The notes below the pieces were generated by a model. It was not told the origin of the DNA and did not search any database. It saw nothing but the letters and a program-made list of their open reading frames with translations. From Pampus argenteus (Eukaryota; Chordata; Actinopteri; Scombriformes; Stromateidae): DNA of 64,000 nt. The stretch's first letter is position 1, and every line of letters starts with the position of its first letter. Where the stretch lies: assembly GCA_036937835.1 (NCBI GenBank), contig CM072871.1:7483501-7547500 (forward strand). Direction: 5' to 3'. The translations under genes and the position numbers were made by a program. Positions 1 to 13,741 of the stretch are shown here, piece after piece.

Positions 1-996
1 AAGGCTTGCAACACAGTAAAAAAAAAAAAAAAAGTCACATTGCAAACACTGAACCACACAGAAAATCCCTTTCAATCCCATATCAAATATGTGAAGCCAG
101 ATAGGAAAGTATAGCATCATAGTTTATAGATGCATTAGGGGTTTTAGGATGGAGAATTGTTGTGAAAGTCCTTCTGGGTCAAGTGTAATACACTGAATAT
201 CCAGATGATGGCCTCACTGCACCACATTTAAACGACACACAATGGAGGGTCTACAACCAGTGTAGTGTGTGTTCCTGTGTGTGTGTATATGTGCATGTTT
301 TCATGTCAAATGCATATGCTTGAGTGCACCTATTGTTTTGAGCAAAATGTGCTCATGGATACACGCTTTGATATGCATCAGTGCTTGTACACTTTGTGCA
401 AGAAAAATGGGGAAAAAAAGCACTATAACAGGTAAACAGTGTTTATCTACATATATATAATATGTCTCTGCATGCTATACATGGATGGGAAATCCCTCAC
501 TTTAATTGCAGGTTTCAGCTTCTACGCTATAATGTTTGGAGTAAAGCATTATTCAAGCTGTGTTATGGGAATAAAAAAAAGAAAAATGGAAAAGAGGAAA
601 TAAAGCATGACAGGCTCCGAGTTTTACAATCCAAACAGGCCTAAGAGTGCTGTTAGCCTGGCCTGCCTCAGGCTCTGTAATTCATGTATAATAAATCTAC
701 TACCAAATGGATTGTTACAAATGCTTTTTTTTTTCCAGAAGCAATTTGTTTTAATCTGAGGTCCAGTGGAGTGAATCTTTGGTACCTTTTATTTTTCATT
801 CTGAAGAACTATTTGTTCTCAGTAATTTGGGGTGAAATAACCGGAGCAATTATGATACACAAAAAGTGGAGAATAGCATATATTTACACCTGAATTAGCT
901 CTGATGTAACCTTCTCTAGACTCCTTTTAAATATGCTCATGTAGTTAATTAATTCAGTCAGGGGTAAAAGGGTCCCAGGGTTGTGTTTGCCAGGCA

Positions 997-1010
997 GTTG
1001 CTATAGCAAC
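997..1010. promoter_or_regulatory. Perfect palindromic RFX X-box-like motif
   Basis: GTTGCTATAGCAAC is its own reverse complement and fits the RFX-family X-box (two GTTGC/GCAAC half-sites with a 4-bp centre). It lies about 4.35 kb upstream of the spock2 start codon. RFX factors bind such palindromes at ciliary and neuronal genes. Binding here is inferred from the motif alone. Confidence 0.45.
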
Positions 1011-4000
1011 AACATGCTGTGAGCAGTGTTCATCTCGCTGAGACAGCTGAGATGTTTTGTTGGAAAAAACAAAAACAAAACTATATATACAGTGGAACAA
1101 ACTTGGATGTCTCGTGTTTTTGTGACATGAAAAGTGGAGTACAGTGTCTGCAGCATTTGACAAGATGATTCTCAGAAAAAAAATAGATAAATATCAAGCC
1201 ATATCAGTGGTAAATATCTCACAGCCTCTCATTTCTTTGTCATCTGAGCTTTGTGTCTATCTTTAAAAAAAACTAAACAACATTTTTACCCATTTTGCCT
1301 TTGTGCACCTGCATCACCTGAAGTTAGAGCTGGGACAGCGTTCCATTTAGGTTTTGATTTATTGCAGGAGGAAGCAGAAACAGACCCGCACTCTCAGGAG
1401 GGGGGGAACGAGAAACTGTGATGTTTGGCAAGTTTTGCTGTGATGTGCACAAATGTACATGGAATATTAGCTGAAAGCATAGTTGGGCTCTTCATTTTTG
1501 GCCAACCTTGTGTTAGAAATATATCCTTGTGGATTTCTTTAATGCCAGTTTTTTTTTGGGGGGGGGGGGGGGCAAATTAGGGAAAGTGGACCTCTATGCC
1601 TTGCAGTGAAACATTATTTATGAGCTAAAGTTTAACAAAGTGAAACAGCCTTTTGACACATTCATATTTTACAACAATGTTCTCCAAACTGAGCCACAAA
1701 AATCATGAAGAAAAGCAACCCAATTAACTTGTTTCACATTGTATTGAGTAGCCTGGGAGAATGGAGAGACTCACAAGTGTTTTGATGCATTTATATTCTT
1801 CTTTTATGCACATTTCAGGACATATTATACTATTATTTACCAAATGCAGATCTATTTCCTCTAGAACAAAGTATTACATTTTCTCCCTCTTTCAGGGTGA
1901 TTTTTAGTTTCCAGTTTGTTTTGCTGTGCCAAAAAATGATCCATATTCTTGATATTGATTGAATGTCATTAGACAGAGACTGCATCACTAAGTCAATGCA
2001 CCGACATACATGATGAACTGTAACCACATGACATCAGACAGAGGAAAAAGCTCCTGATCATTATTTATAAGTACTCTTACCGTGACTTGTCCCTGAGTGA
2101 AGCTATCTCTCATTTTAGAACCATTATGTATTATTTAGCAGTGCTGCCAATGTTGTGCTTTTTTGTGTTTGGTTTTGAATTAAACAAGACTTGGTGGGCT
2201 TGTTGTGACTGCTCTCTAAAATTAGTCTGAATATCAGCCATGTTGACGATATTTCAGGACTGACAGATATTAGATGTAGATGTAATAGAAGTTATTTGAA
2301 ATTGTGTTCTTGATTAACTTGATTAATTAACTTTATATATATATATATAAATCCTTCTGTGTAAGTTGAAGTTGAGCTAGTTGTGATGTCACAAATCCTG
2401 CACACTGGACTCACCGCTTAAACTCAGCTTTTCTGTGAGAAACTTTCTACTTACAGCAGATGAAAACAGCTTTCTAGTGTCAGACTCTGCACAGCCATCA
2501 AGCTCAGACATCCAACTGAAGCAACAAGAATGAAAAAAAACACATTTTCTGAGAGGAGGGGAACTTTAATGAAAAATGTAAAGAAAAAATGTTTGCAGTC
2601 CACAGTCGACTTGTGGCCTGTGGCTAGGGAGAATTACCTTGTATCTTAGCCGTGTCAGGCGTCTTGTTCTTACAGTAGCCTACATGTTTGGTTAATGAGC
2701 ATCAATTGATCTTTACATGTCTTTCCCCCCCTGCAGCCATCATTCTGCCATCACAATTAGATCCCCTCCCTTTGCTTCACAAAGACCTGGAGAAGCAGTC
2801 GTCACATGACTGACAGAGGAGCGCATTCTTTTGCCAGCTTTTATAAGGAGATTACCTGAAACTCCCTATGGCTCTGTAACTCTGTAGGATTACTCAGTCT
2901 TTTTTTTTTCAACTGGCTCCTGTAAATGAGATGAACATTGTTGGACTGCCATTTGTTTGCCCTCCTCTTTCTGCATCCCCGCTCTCTTGACTGTCACATC
3001 ACATCTATCCGTGGCTACACAACATGTGCCTGACTCCCAGTGCAGCTTCAGGGTGTGCCTTAAGGATGCATTATGTTTATCACACTGCTATTTTACTTCA
3101 GTTGACTCATTGCTCTTAGTTTGATTATTGTCAGTGAAAATGAAGCCTCAACTACACAGAACATTGAATGCACCGTGACAGCGTGTAGGACGGTCCGGTC
3201 CAAACCAGTTGCTTATGTAAATGTGCTCCTTTTACTCATCTGAGATTAGTTCTGTGTTGTTGAAAAAATGAGCTTACTTGCATTGTGTGTGGATAAAGAC
3301 ATGCGCCGTTGCTTTCAAGCACTCATTATATCACATCCGAATATCTGCATTATGCTATGTGTGTGTGTGTGTTCAATTTAACAACAACTTCCTTCCTCTT
3401 TATCTTTCCTCATAAACGTGGTTGCGTTCAGCTGAGAGATTAAATGACACCCTGTCTTGTGCCTGCCTTTATTAAGAGGGCCTAAAAGATACTCTTTTCA
3501 GAATGAGATAAAGAAGGCATCAGTTAATCCAGCATTTCAATTACAAGCTGTCATTCAGTGGGTCTCTCCAGGGACTGGCTGAGGCTGCAGCAAGGGGACA
3601 GATACAGTCAGATAGCATGGCACAATGCAAATGCTTCTCAGTGATACAGCTGAAAACAGGGACATTATCTGTAGGACATCTGAACACAGGAGGAGCAGAG
3701 ATCAATCGACACAAATCTCCCGGTTGTGTCGTCTATTAATCGATCCAGGTTTCTGAGCTGCAGCACAGACCTCACTTTTTACACTTTTTGCACTTTCCAT
3801 TGTAGAAACAACACAAGTAACACCTGCGCAGTCCAATCAAGAATCACCTCACTTAATTCCAGACCCCAAGATCATATCACAATCCCACATAATAGCCCTG
3901 CAGCTAATACTAAATCATTTGTGAGTCATTAAATGTTCAGACTGTTTCAGAGAGTTGTTGATTCAACTCTGTGGTAGTAGGACTTTTACACAGCAGGCAC

Positions 4001-4674
4001 ATGATATCAGGATATAATTAATAACATTAATTATGGCAGCATTTCACGTACGTGCTCCAGTTCCACATTCCCGGTGTTTTGTATGCAGACTTTCTGGGAC
4101 ACACTGTAACACCTGTCTACTGTGAAAAAAAACAAACACCTTCTTTAGAGGCTAAATCTAAAACTATTAATTTCAGATTGGAAAGAAGAAATTGACTTTA
4201 ATGTTATTGTACAACAACATTGGAGTTTACCATCTAACCAGATTAATGCAAAGCAGCAAAAGTGCATATATATAAAAATGAAAAAAATACTGAATGAAAA
4301 ATAAAGCAATATATAAAATATACAATGTGAATGTGAAATATATATCAGCAATACAACAGTACCTAATGCTAATGTAAGTTAGTTACATTATCATAAAGAC
4401 ATTATGGTGGACAAAATATTTCTGCTGCTTTATTTCTGCTGTAAATATTATTACAAACCCACAAATTAGTAACCTGTCACTAGACTATTGATTGATAAAT
4501 TTGATTGTTAGATAAATGAACAAATACATTAACAGATAACTTCACAATCCATCTTGAAAGCGGCTTTTCTTGCACTCAGGTTAATATGAAATGATTCTAC
4601 ACAGTTAAATGGAACATTTAAATATTTATTCATACATTTTACATACAGTTACATCTTTTGTGCACATGCATGTA

Positions 4675-4940
4675 GTGTCTCATCGATTAATCTGTCAGCT
4701 GGATTATTCTTTGAGTCATTTGGTCTATAAAAAAAAGAAACTGTTTCCTAAATCTCAAGGATGGCCTCAAATATCTTATTTTATCCTGACCAAAATATTC
4801 AGTTTACTGCTGTATTCTAGAAAACTAAATCAACCAACTAAATCGATCATTTTTTCTTGTGTCTTCAACTCCAAATGATTGTTGGCAATTAATTTTCTCT
4901 CGACCAACCGATGGATTAATTGACTAATCGTTGCAGCTAT
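4675..4940. repeat. Interspersed repeat, teleost MITE-like copy
   Basis: The stretch runs from a 'catcgattaatctgtc' end, through 'catttggtctataaaa' and 'atattcagtttactg', to a 'gactaatcgttgcagct' end. I recognise this order of phrases from a very common non-coding element in percomorph fish genomes, often regarded as a non-autonomous DNA transposon. The exact family name and boundaries are not certain. A degenerate second copy seems to lie in rps24 intron 3 (about 47420-47605). Confidence 0.55.
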
Positions 4941-5135
4941 ACGTGGATATGTTGTGCAACTATATTATTTATTTATTTATTTATTTATTTTTGAGGGATA
5001 ATAACTGTCCCACCTTATCCAATAAACTGTCCTCCCTGAACAAAACCTGGGGGTGGGAGGCTGCAGAGAGTGCAGCTTGTAAACATCGACTTCAAGTATT
5101 CATAGAAACATGCAGTCTTGTGCACCAGAACTGAC

Positions 5136-5136
<1 letters not shown>

Positions 5137-5211
<75 letters not shown>

Positions 5212-5231
5212 GTATCTGTCTCTCTCTCCCA
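5137..5231 (+). repeat. (CT)n-rich tract before spock2 exon 1
   Basis: This is a nearly pure CT/TCTG microsatellite ending about 130 bases before the spock2 ATG. It probably lies in the core promoter or 5' UTR. Long CT tracts near transcription starts can act as GAGA-type promoter elements and are length-polymorphic. Nothing shows which applies here. Confidence 0.75.
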
Positions 5232-5359
5232 GCAGCAGAAGGAGCATCTTATAGGCTAATCAGCTGGTAGTTTTCATTCCAGCCTCAGCATCCTCCTCCT
5301 TCTCCCAGAAGAGGACAGACAACAGCCGGTACACGCGAGAGGTGTTTTTGTCCGCTACT

Positions 5360-7268
5360 ATGGTGGAAATGACGGATATCGTGTGCCTTCTCGTCCCGCT
5401 GCTGATGCTGGTGGGCTCTACCTTCCAGACCGAAGTGAAGAGCGTCAAAGAGGCGGAAAAAACGGGGAATTTCATGGAAGACGAGCAGTGGCTGTCCACC
5501 ATTTCACAGTACAGCCGCAAGATCAAGCACTGGAATCGCTTCAGAGACGTGAGTCCGCCGTGTCGATTGAGAGATGCGCTGTTAATGCGGTAGAAGATGC
5601 GCTGATTGGGGGGAAACACTCAGCAGCATGATAATAGTTAACACACACTTTCTTAACCTCAGAATACACACAAAGTTAGCGCTGTTGTCGATACACAACT
5701 CACACTAGAAACACACACTTTAGATTAAATGTTTCAAAATGAAAAAATAACCCAAAATAATCACTGTGCATGTCTGTATATTCATGACAGACATTAAGTA
5801 TAATATAATAAGAAGATATATTAAAGGAAGAATTGTGTTTACAATTTTAACAACATGCCTTTTCTCATGATCCACAGCTACATTTTACATTGTTTTTGAA
5901 GAAATACTCAAACTATATTATTATTATTGTTGTTGTTGTTGTTGTTGTTGTCATTGGGAGAATGGCAAATGCTAAACACCAACTGGACATTTTACTTTTC
6001 CAACTTCTTCCTCCAAAAGAGTTTCTCTTCCTCTTCCTCAGGGATGTCAGGTCAAAACGAAGCCACAGTTGCAAATACAAGCTGCATATATATATAGGCT
6101 ACTACTCTTCCTATATTTAGTGTATAGGCCCTTTGGTAATTAAGCAATTAATGTTTTAGTCTCACTTGCACAGCAGGAGCAGTATAGTACTATTCCATCA
6201 CACTGCCCCTAATATGGGTTACCTCAGGATGTGCTTCCAGACGTGTCCCCGGAGATTTCTCAAACAAGACAATTAAGCAATTAGAGCAGAGGGGTGGAGA
6301 TTGATTGATGTGCATATTCACCTACTGAACACACTGAACTGGGTTGCAGGGATTGATTAAAGCCTGCAGGGTATACATGGTGATGTATTGCTCTGTCTGT
6401 GAATGTATGGATGTAGTTTGTGCCTCCGGCACTGTGAAATGATTACTAATGATCCCAATAGGATTTGGACAATAGCACGACAGGATTATGTTCCATATGA
6501 ATCCTGTTAATTGGGTTTTAATTGATCCGGGCTGGTTATTGCTGCATGCGATAGATATTATTATTGGATTTGAAATGTGAGCATTGGCTTCAGATTCATC
6601 TTTATAAGAAAGAAAATGCCAGACCTTCTCAAGAGGAGATAGCGAGCCTCTCTAAATTATAACCTTCCCAGAGAAGCTGTGGCGTCATTGTTGATCAGCA
6701 TTCACGCACCTTCGTAAATCAAGGGTCATGGATGTCCCTGAAGAAAAGGTGAATGCGTGTGAACATTGGCAGCCACCTTTCAGGAGGAGGGGGGTGGATT
6801 AGTTAAAGAGTATGTCTTCTGGAGCCATACTCAGGGACGTAATGAAATTGTGAGCATGGAAAGATTAAGTCAGAATTATGATCACTGGATGCGGCTCTGT
6901 TTTATTTAAACTTTGATCCAAAATGTTCGCAGAAACTTCACTCTGGCTTCCCCCCATCCTCTAAGAGTAAATACAAACACACACAGTATGTGGAGCATCC
7001 TGAGATATAAACGGTCGAGGGAGAGTGCGATCATCTTCTCGACATTGCTTAAGGGTTTGCCATCAAGTATAAAGATGTCACTTGCTCTGCTTTCATTTTT
7101 TTCCCCCTCAATTTAACATCAAAGCTGCTGTGAAACACGTACAGACCCCTACAGTTCTACGCTGTATCTCTTTCATGATCATTATTCCCAGAGGTGATTG
7201 TCTCTGTGTGCGTGTGCGCACATTTTTATGCATGTCTATACTTGTGCAAATGTGATTGTGTTATAGGG

Positions 7269-7321
<53 letters not shown>

Positions 7322-10300
7322 CTTGACACGAGCATGTATTTGCGAGCATGTTAAAGGGCAGGTTGTGGTGGTGTCTCTGGTGATGATGATGATGACAGGA
7401 GAAACATCAGAGAAGCGAACCACTGAACCTCCTGAGGGAATCGTCAATAGAAACCGCTTTGATTTCAGCTTGCTGCCGTAGCAACAGCACTCTCTGTGTT
7501 ATGGCGTTGAAATGGAGCATGTTTCTCAGGGAGTTTGATGACTCTATCACCTCACCAGCTCTGCTTCAGGCTGCCGGAATAAGTGGAAACATCCGTTATT
7601 AGCTTCTTGTTTTTCTTTTTCTCAACCATTATTTTTGGATGATTCTTAATGAGACCTGCTGAATCTTCTATAATATTCTATATAATCAACCTCTAATTAA
7701 TGTTGCATTTGAGCTAGAAAAACAATCTGAACTGTAAAAATGAGTGCAACGCTTGAGTCTCTGGGAATCATTTGGTTGATGTGTAAAGCTGCCAATGACA
7801 CAGTTATAGGTATTCAGATTACACAAATTGATGTTGGCTCGCTCCGTCCTCTGAGAGCAGAATGTTGAATATTAATCCAACACTGGAAAGCAATAATCAA
7901 AGCTGCATAACATGAAAGAGGAGCTCTTTCATTCTCCCTTTTGCATGTATACAAACACACACACACACACACAATACATAGGCTGGAATGAATACTGTAA
8001 ATATTTCATATTCATTCTCTTGCAAAACATAAAAGCAGAAAAAAGCAGCGACTCTTTTCACTTCTAATAAAAATAGCTTCCACCACTTCATTTCAATCTA
8101 TTTCACAGGAAGACGAGGAGATTAGATTTAACAGTTACAGTCAACAAATAATAGAATGGGATACCTTCAATCCTTTAATCTGACAGGTGCACTCAACATT
8201 TCATTCCACTAATGCACCAAATCCAGCGCAGGAAAAAAAAAAAAAAAAAGAAAACAGGGAAGGCAGTAATGGTAACTGAAAGCAGAGTTGTTATTATAAC
8301 ACAGAGGCTTTGTGATTTCTGCTCGATAGTTATGATAAATTAATCACTTTTTAGTTAAAATTGACACAGTATGCAATTATTCATGTTTATATTTTGCTCG
8401 ACATAGAATCAGACGATAGCACTAATGGGTGTTTGAAAGACGGAGGTATGCAGTAGTTATAAAGGCATTATTTTAAGCACATACGGTGCAAGAAGTGTGA
8501 TTGTTTGTGTTGTATAGTCTTCCAGATTGTCCAAATACATCCCAAATACGACACAGAAATTCAGAGACTCAATTTCAGGGACAATTAGGCGTCAACTGGG
8601 ATCACCTCACCGTTTGAGGCTCTGTCTGTTTTAATTTCAGTATGACATTAAATGACTGCAAACTACTGCATTTTTATGTATAGCAGATCCAGTTTGGCGT
8701 GTCTACCACCAAATCAGCAAATTACATTTTTTTTGCTCAACATCCCCTTGTAAAAATGATATTTTCCATGAAGCCGTGAAATTACTCAGATGTTTTATTC
8801 CTGTTGGGTTTAAGATCAACTCAGATATCTGCTGCAAAAAAGGGGAGAACATTTAGGACATGTAATGCAAGTATACGCAGCATGAGGATGTGTAATGCTG
8901 GCAAACATCACATATGCCAGTATGAACATGGCACGAACGGCACTGTGTTTATGACGTAAATTCTTTCTTTTTTTTTTTTTTTTTTTTAAAGATATTTTTT
9001 CATTTTCTCTGCTTTTCCTCCCATCCCGTCCCATCCTGCGCTGTCTGTGCCTGATACACGCTTATCTTGAAACCACACGCCTGTACAGTCAGGCAGCTCT
9101 GGACCACCCGGTACCAATCCTGCCTGCACCTGTTATTCATTTACTTCTTTTTTTTAATGAACAGAAAACACTGCCAACACAAAAAACATCAGATCAATGA
9201 CAACACCAGATTAGATATGCAGAGTGGCAGGAGCCCTTTGGGACAGTTTTTGGCAATACTTATTATTATTATGATGATGTGATGTTATGTTATTTTGCAC
9301 CATTTTGACAACACTTGACAAGGAGGTTTACTTTTACTACTCCTCCGTTTTTCTTTTTTCTAATTATTTCACTATAGCATTATGAAACATAATTGTGGAT
9401 AATGGCATCTGTAACACTGGAGCCAAATACTCCATTAAACACTATCCAGATGAACAATAAATTATTATCATTGGCCCTACACTCTGTCTGGCTTTCTGTC
9501 TGTGCATAAAGCTACAGCCCTGTGATGTTAGAATAGACTGCTACTGATGCATTAATGTTATGAGTGATGATAACAGCTTATCAGAAATCCATTAGTCTAT
9601 CTACTCATGCTTTATTCTGGCAAGTGTTCCTCATCCAGACTCTCCAGAGCTCTGTTGGTGATGCAGATGGAGTCTGTCTCGATCACCTCCGACAGTTTCG
9701 GGAAGAAATGGCTCAGTTATTTAGGATTTGGATGGGCTACTGGTGCACTACGGGCTGTCTTGGCTGGCTACCAGAAGCCTAGGTGGGCTGTAATTGAGTA
9801 AAATAAAAAAAAAATAAAAAAAATAGAAACAGCCTTTCATCGTGCCCTGCTTGCATGACTACAGCTACTTTCCACTGCAGTACAATAGCTACAGATGAAG
9901 GGCACAGGTGCCGCAGAGAGACAGGCAGAGGATTTACTAAGAAGTAAAGGAAGGTGATAAATATCAAATTTCTTTGCCAGTACAGTTTAAATTGAATAAA
10001 TGCATCATCATCTAGAGCTGTCCGTACAGGTGTGACTAACAGCTGCAAGAGATATTTTAAAGCATCCCTTTTGTTCAAAACATTCTTCCTCACAGACTCC
10101 AGAAATCTCTGTCTGCCAGCAGTTGCATCTTATCATCGAACATGCATGGCTTGTCAGAGTGACCTGCTTCTGTGTTGGCTACACCTGGGAGTCGGTATGC
10201 CAAATAGGTTGTTTGCTGCAGAGGACAAACCTCCAGGAGTCTGCCTATAATAAGCTTTTTGCGGAATACTTCCTGTAGTCACAAAACCTAAATAGTTAAC

Positions 10301-13300
10301 TTATCAATAATAATCAAAAAGTCCCAAAAGTCTCTACGTGGCTTTTGATATTCTGTCAGGCTGGTTCAATTAATCACACCTTTTTTTTTTTTTTTTTACT
10401 GTAAAAACTAATAATAACTCAAGTGTCAGCAGCTGTCGCTACAGTAAATGCCACACAAGTATTATTACCTTTGGGCTTGAGCCAGACTGAGTCACAGCCA
10501 GTGTGAGATCCGCTCCCTCCCGTAGGTACAATCGCTGATACAAGAGAATTTGATTAGCGCAGGAGGAGGCAGGAGGGTGGGAGGGGAGGTTAGAAGTGGT
10601 TGGAAATAGCAAACAGCGCCAACATGGATGTTTTTCGCACCTGAGAGTGGGCTTGCTGATAAAAGGGTTTGCAGTAATCAAAATCAAAAAAAAAATATCC
10701 CCACATACACACTCGTGTACTCTGTAGAGCTGAGATGCTTTTCATTGAAAGGAGCTTGTCAACTCAAATCAAGACATGACATTTGTTTAATGCCACGAAA
10801 TGCATATAAAACTTCACATAAACTAAATTTAGAAATTAAGTGTAAAGCGTGAGATTTTTGACAAAATTAGACTTTTGTCTGATATGTAGAATATTTAATT
10901 GACCTTGAAGCCACAGTTATTTCAAACAAGTTACAAAAACAAACATGTGAATCTGTTTTTAAGGAGTTTTTGCAGAAATAAATATGAGTAAGCCTGATGA
11001 CTGGACTCAGCCAGTCTGTCCAGATTTCAGTCCACTGTTGCTGCAGATCTGATTGTGATTCTCTTATTTGATTACATTGTTTTAGACTCCCCTGTCTCAA
11101 ATCATTGGCTGATTCCTATCTTTCTTGCAGCCCCTAGCAAGGCAACCTTATTGATTTTTCATTGTTGGACAAGTCTTTTTTTTTTTCACTCAGGCTCCGT
11201 GTTTGCAGTGAAGTGTGAAGGTTCTTGCTGTTTTGTACCAGATTCTCCTGTGAGTTGCACACTGTTTTCTTATTCCCTGCAGGGCCCTGAAAGGCACAAG
11301 GGCTGATTTTATTTATAGATATAGATAGTGAGTACAGCGCTGGCACGAGTGCATAGAGACTTTGTGGACTAAGTGTGATTTTTATAGCTGTATCTGTGCG
11401 TGTGTGTGTGTGTGTGTGTGTGTCTGTGCTGTGTATGTTGCAAAACTATGAGGACAAAAGTTCAATCGTATCAAATTGTCTGTCAAATTCAGTGAAACTA
11501 GTCAATTTTTTTGTCCTTTACCTTTGACTTTGTATCCAAATAAATGGGAAAAAAAGCAATTCTGCAGTTACATACTTGAGTGCAATTTTCAGGCAGGCTA
11601 TATAAATTTGAAATTTATCCACGCTTTTCTGTCACAGTATTTCTGACAACACTCATAGCTACAAAATGAAAAGGGGGATTTATTATTATAATTAACAATA
11701 TCTCCAGCAGTGTCATAACATCAAGCACAGTTGTGAATTCAAATGTTTGTCCCTTGAGTGTGAAAGATCTCTCATGCTTGAACCAGTAACACAGTTTATC
11801 TATTATCAGTATATCTATCTGCACACTAAAGCATTAGAAAAATGCTTTCAGGAAAAACAATCGCTGTGGCTTCGAATGAACTTTTTTCATTGTAGGCGCC
11901 AAAATCACATTGTTCCTTGTGTTTTTATTAATGTAATCAATACTATGAAGGACGGGAAATAATTATTCTAAAAGACAAAAGTAATGTAAAGTTATAATTT
12001 ACATTTTCAAGTTGAAATAATAATAATAATAATGGAAATAAATGTCAAAAAAGCATCCACTTAACTCTATCTGTAGAATAACACATTCAGACTCACAGGA
12101 TGTAGAGTGTCTCATGTATGGATCTAGTACAGTTCTCTATTTTTCTATGTGTGGCCTCTTGGCAGTTGCTTAATATCCTGAAAATGGACAGAGAAAACAC
12201 AAAAGGATTGATAAAATTTAGCAAATGTTCAAAATAAAGAGCCTGAATGAAGGTAACATTATCCTGTATGTCTCCTCTGAGTCAACCTGTGAGCTATAAT
12301 GGGGTCACAAATCCCAAATTGGGATCCTATCGATCTGGTTCTTATGTCTCCCGCTAACCCCCACTTTACCTTCTGCTCAACCCAGTCCTCTCAGCTCTCT
12401 CACATAAGCCTCGCTCTCGACACGGTCGTGTGAGAGAAGCAAACCAGACTTCTTCAGCGTTTCACGCTCTGCCTCTGCTCAGCTCAGAGCTCCGTGTGCA
12501 TGGAGAAATACAGGAATCAGCAGGCTTGTTTCTTGTGCCCTGCAGCCCAGTGTGCACAGAGATAAGGGGAATATATAGGATGAGAATATTTTGTGGAGGG
12601 GTTTTTGTTTCATTTCAGATTTCGTCTCATGTGATCTGTAAACCAGAGCTGAGAGGCTGTGAACAGCAAGTCTTTATGTGGATCTCGAGGTGGGAGGAAG
12701 TGATGTGATGCTGTATGTAGCATTGCTGCCGAAAACAACCTCGGGACATTTCATCAGATTTGGGGTTTGATTTATACTCCAGCAGAGTTAATTTCACTTT
12801 TGTCCTTTTTTCAAGATTCTCATTAGTGTTAAATAAGGCACTATTTTTTTTTTTTTTTTAAAAGACATATTTATTCCACTTTTTGAATATCAAACTGACT
12901 CAACTCTATTTTTTATATAACTGTAAACTGAAATCAGGATGTTTCGATGCTTGCTAATCAGCTGATTTTTGCTCTCCGTCGGCCTCTTTGAATCCTCATC
13001 TCTTAGTGACCCTTGTCTTTGAAGAGAGTTCTTGCATTTCCTTAAGGACCTTTCGCTGTTGACAGGGAAGAGGATGAGAAAAAAGGGGCTTCAGCAGCAC
13101 AAGTGGTGGGCATGCAGCCCAGTCCTGGACGAGGTTTGGAGGGAGATAACAATAAGCGGGACGTTTAGTGTAAAGTGGCACTCAGTCTGCAGTGTTGGTG
13201 ACTAGCATGCTGAACCCTCTGTGGGAAAATTCTACACAATCGCTTTTCTTAGATTAAACCTGAATCAATGAACCATTAGGTTGTTGTTGTTTTTTTACAA

Positions 13301-13705
13301 TCGAGGAACAGACACAGAAATCTCATTTCTCATTTCACGAATTTGACATGAGTTTGAAACTGGATGCTTAGATGCTTGTATTTACTTTGCAGCAGCTTTA
13401 AAGCTTTTTCACCTCACTGATATATAAAGGTTACACAGGCATACATCACAGCTGGAAATTGGGGGCTAAAATTAACAGTGATTGCAAGAAAAGAAAAAAA
13501 GTATAAACCTTTATCTAGCACACAAGCCTGCGCACAACTCCACACGAGAGTCTTATCATCGTGTCCTTTCTTGGCGATGAGGCGGCGATGCACTCCACTG
13601 TCATGATGGAGCAACCCCCTCAGGATAACCCCAGTGAAGAGAGAGTGCACCTGACAGCTGACATTTACCCAGAAACACCTGTCACAAGCACGTCCTGTCA
13701 GATGG

Positions 13706-13741
<36 letters not shown>

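Larger units (their letters stand above)
1..5136. other. Gene-free DNA upstream of spock2
   Basis: I see no conserved coding exon here; the short open frames have no recognisable family features. The stretch contains an RFX-type palindrome (997-1010), a T-run followed by a 15-base G-run (1549-1572), a short TA tract (about 2332-2349), a (TTTA)n tract (about 4963-4991) and one interspersed-repeat copy (about 4675-4940). It presumably holds distal regulatory DNA for spock2 or is plain intergenic sequence. Confidence 0.6.

Noticed and set aside
5260..5619. 119-codon minus-strand open frame over spock2 exon 1
   Set aside because: Antisense shadow of the real exon.
9607..9801. Open frame in spock2 intron 1 with a protein-like composition
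   Set aside because: No recognisable domain, no convincing splice sites on both sides, and more than one frame is open.
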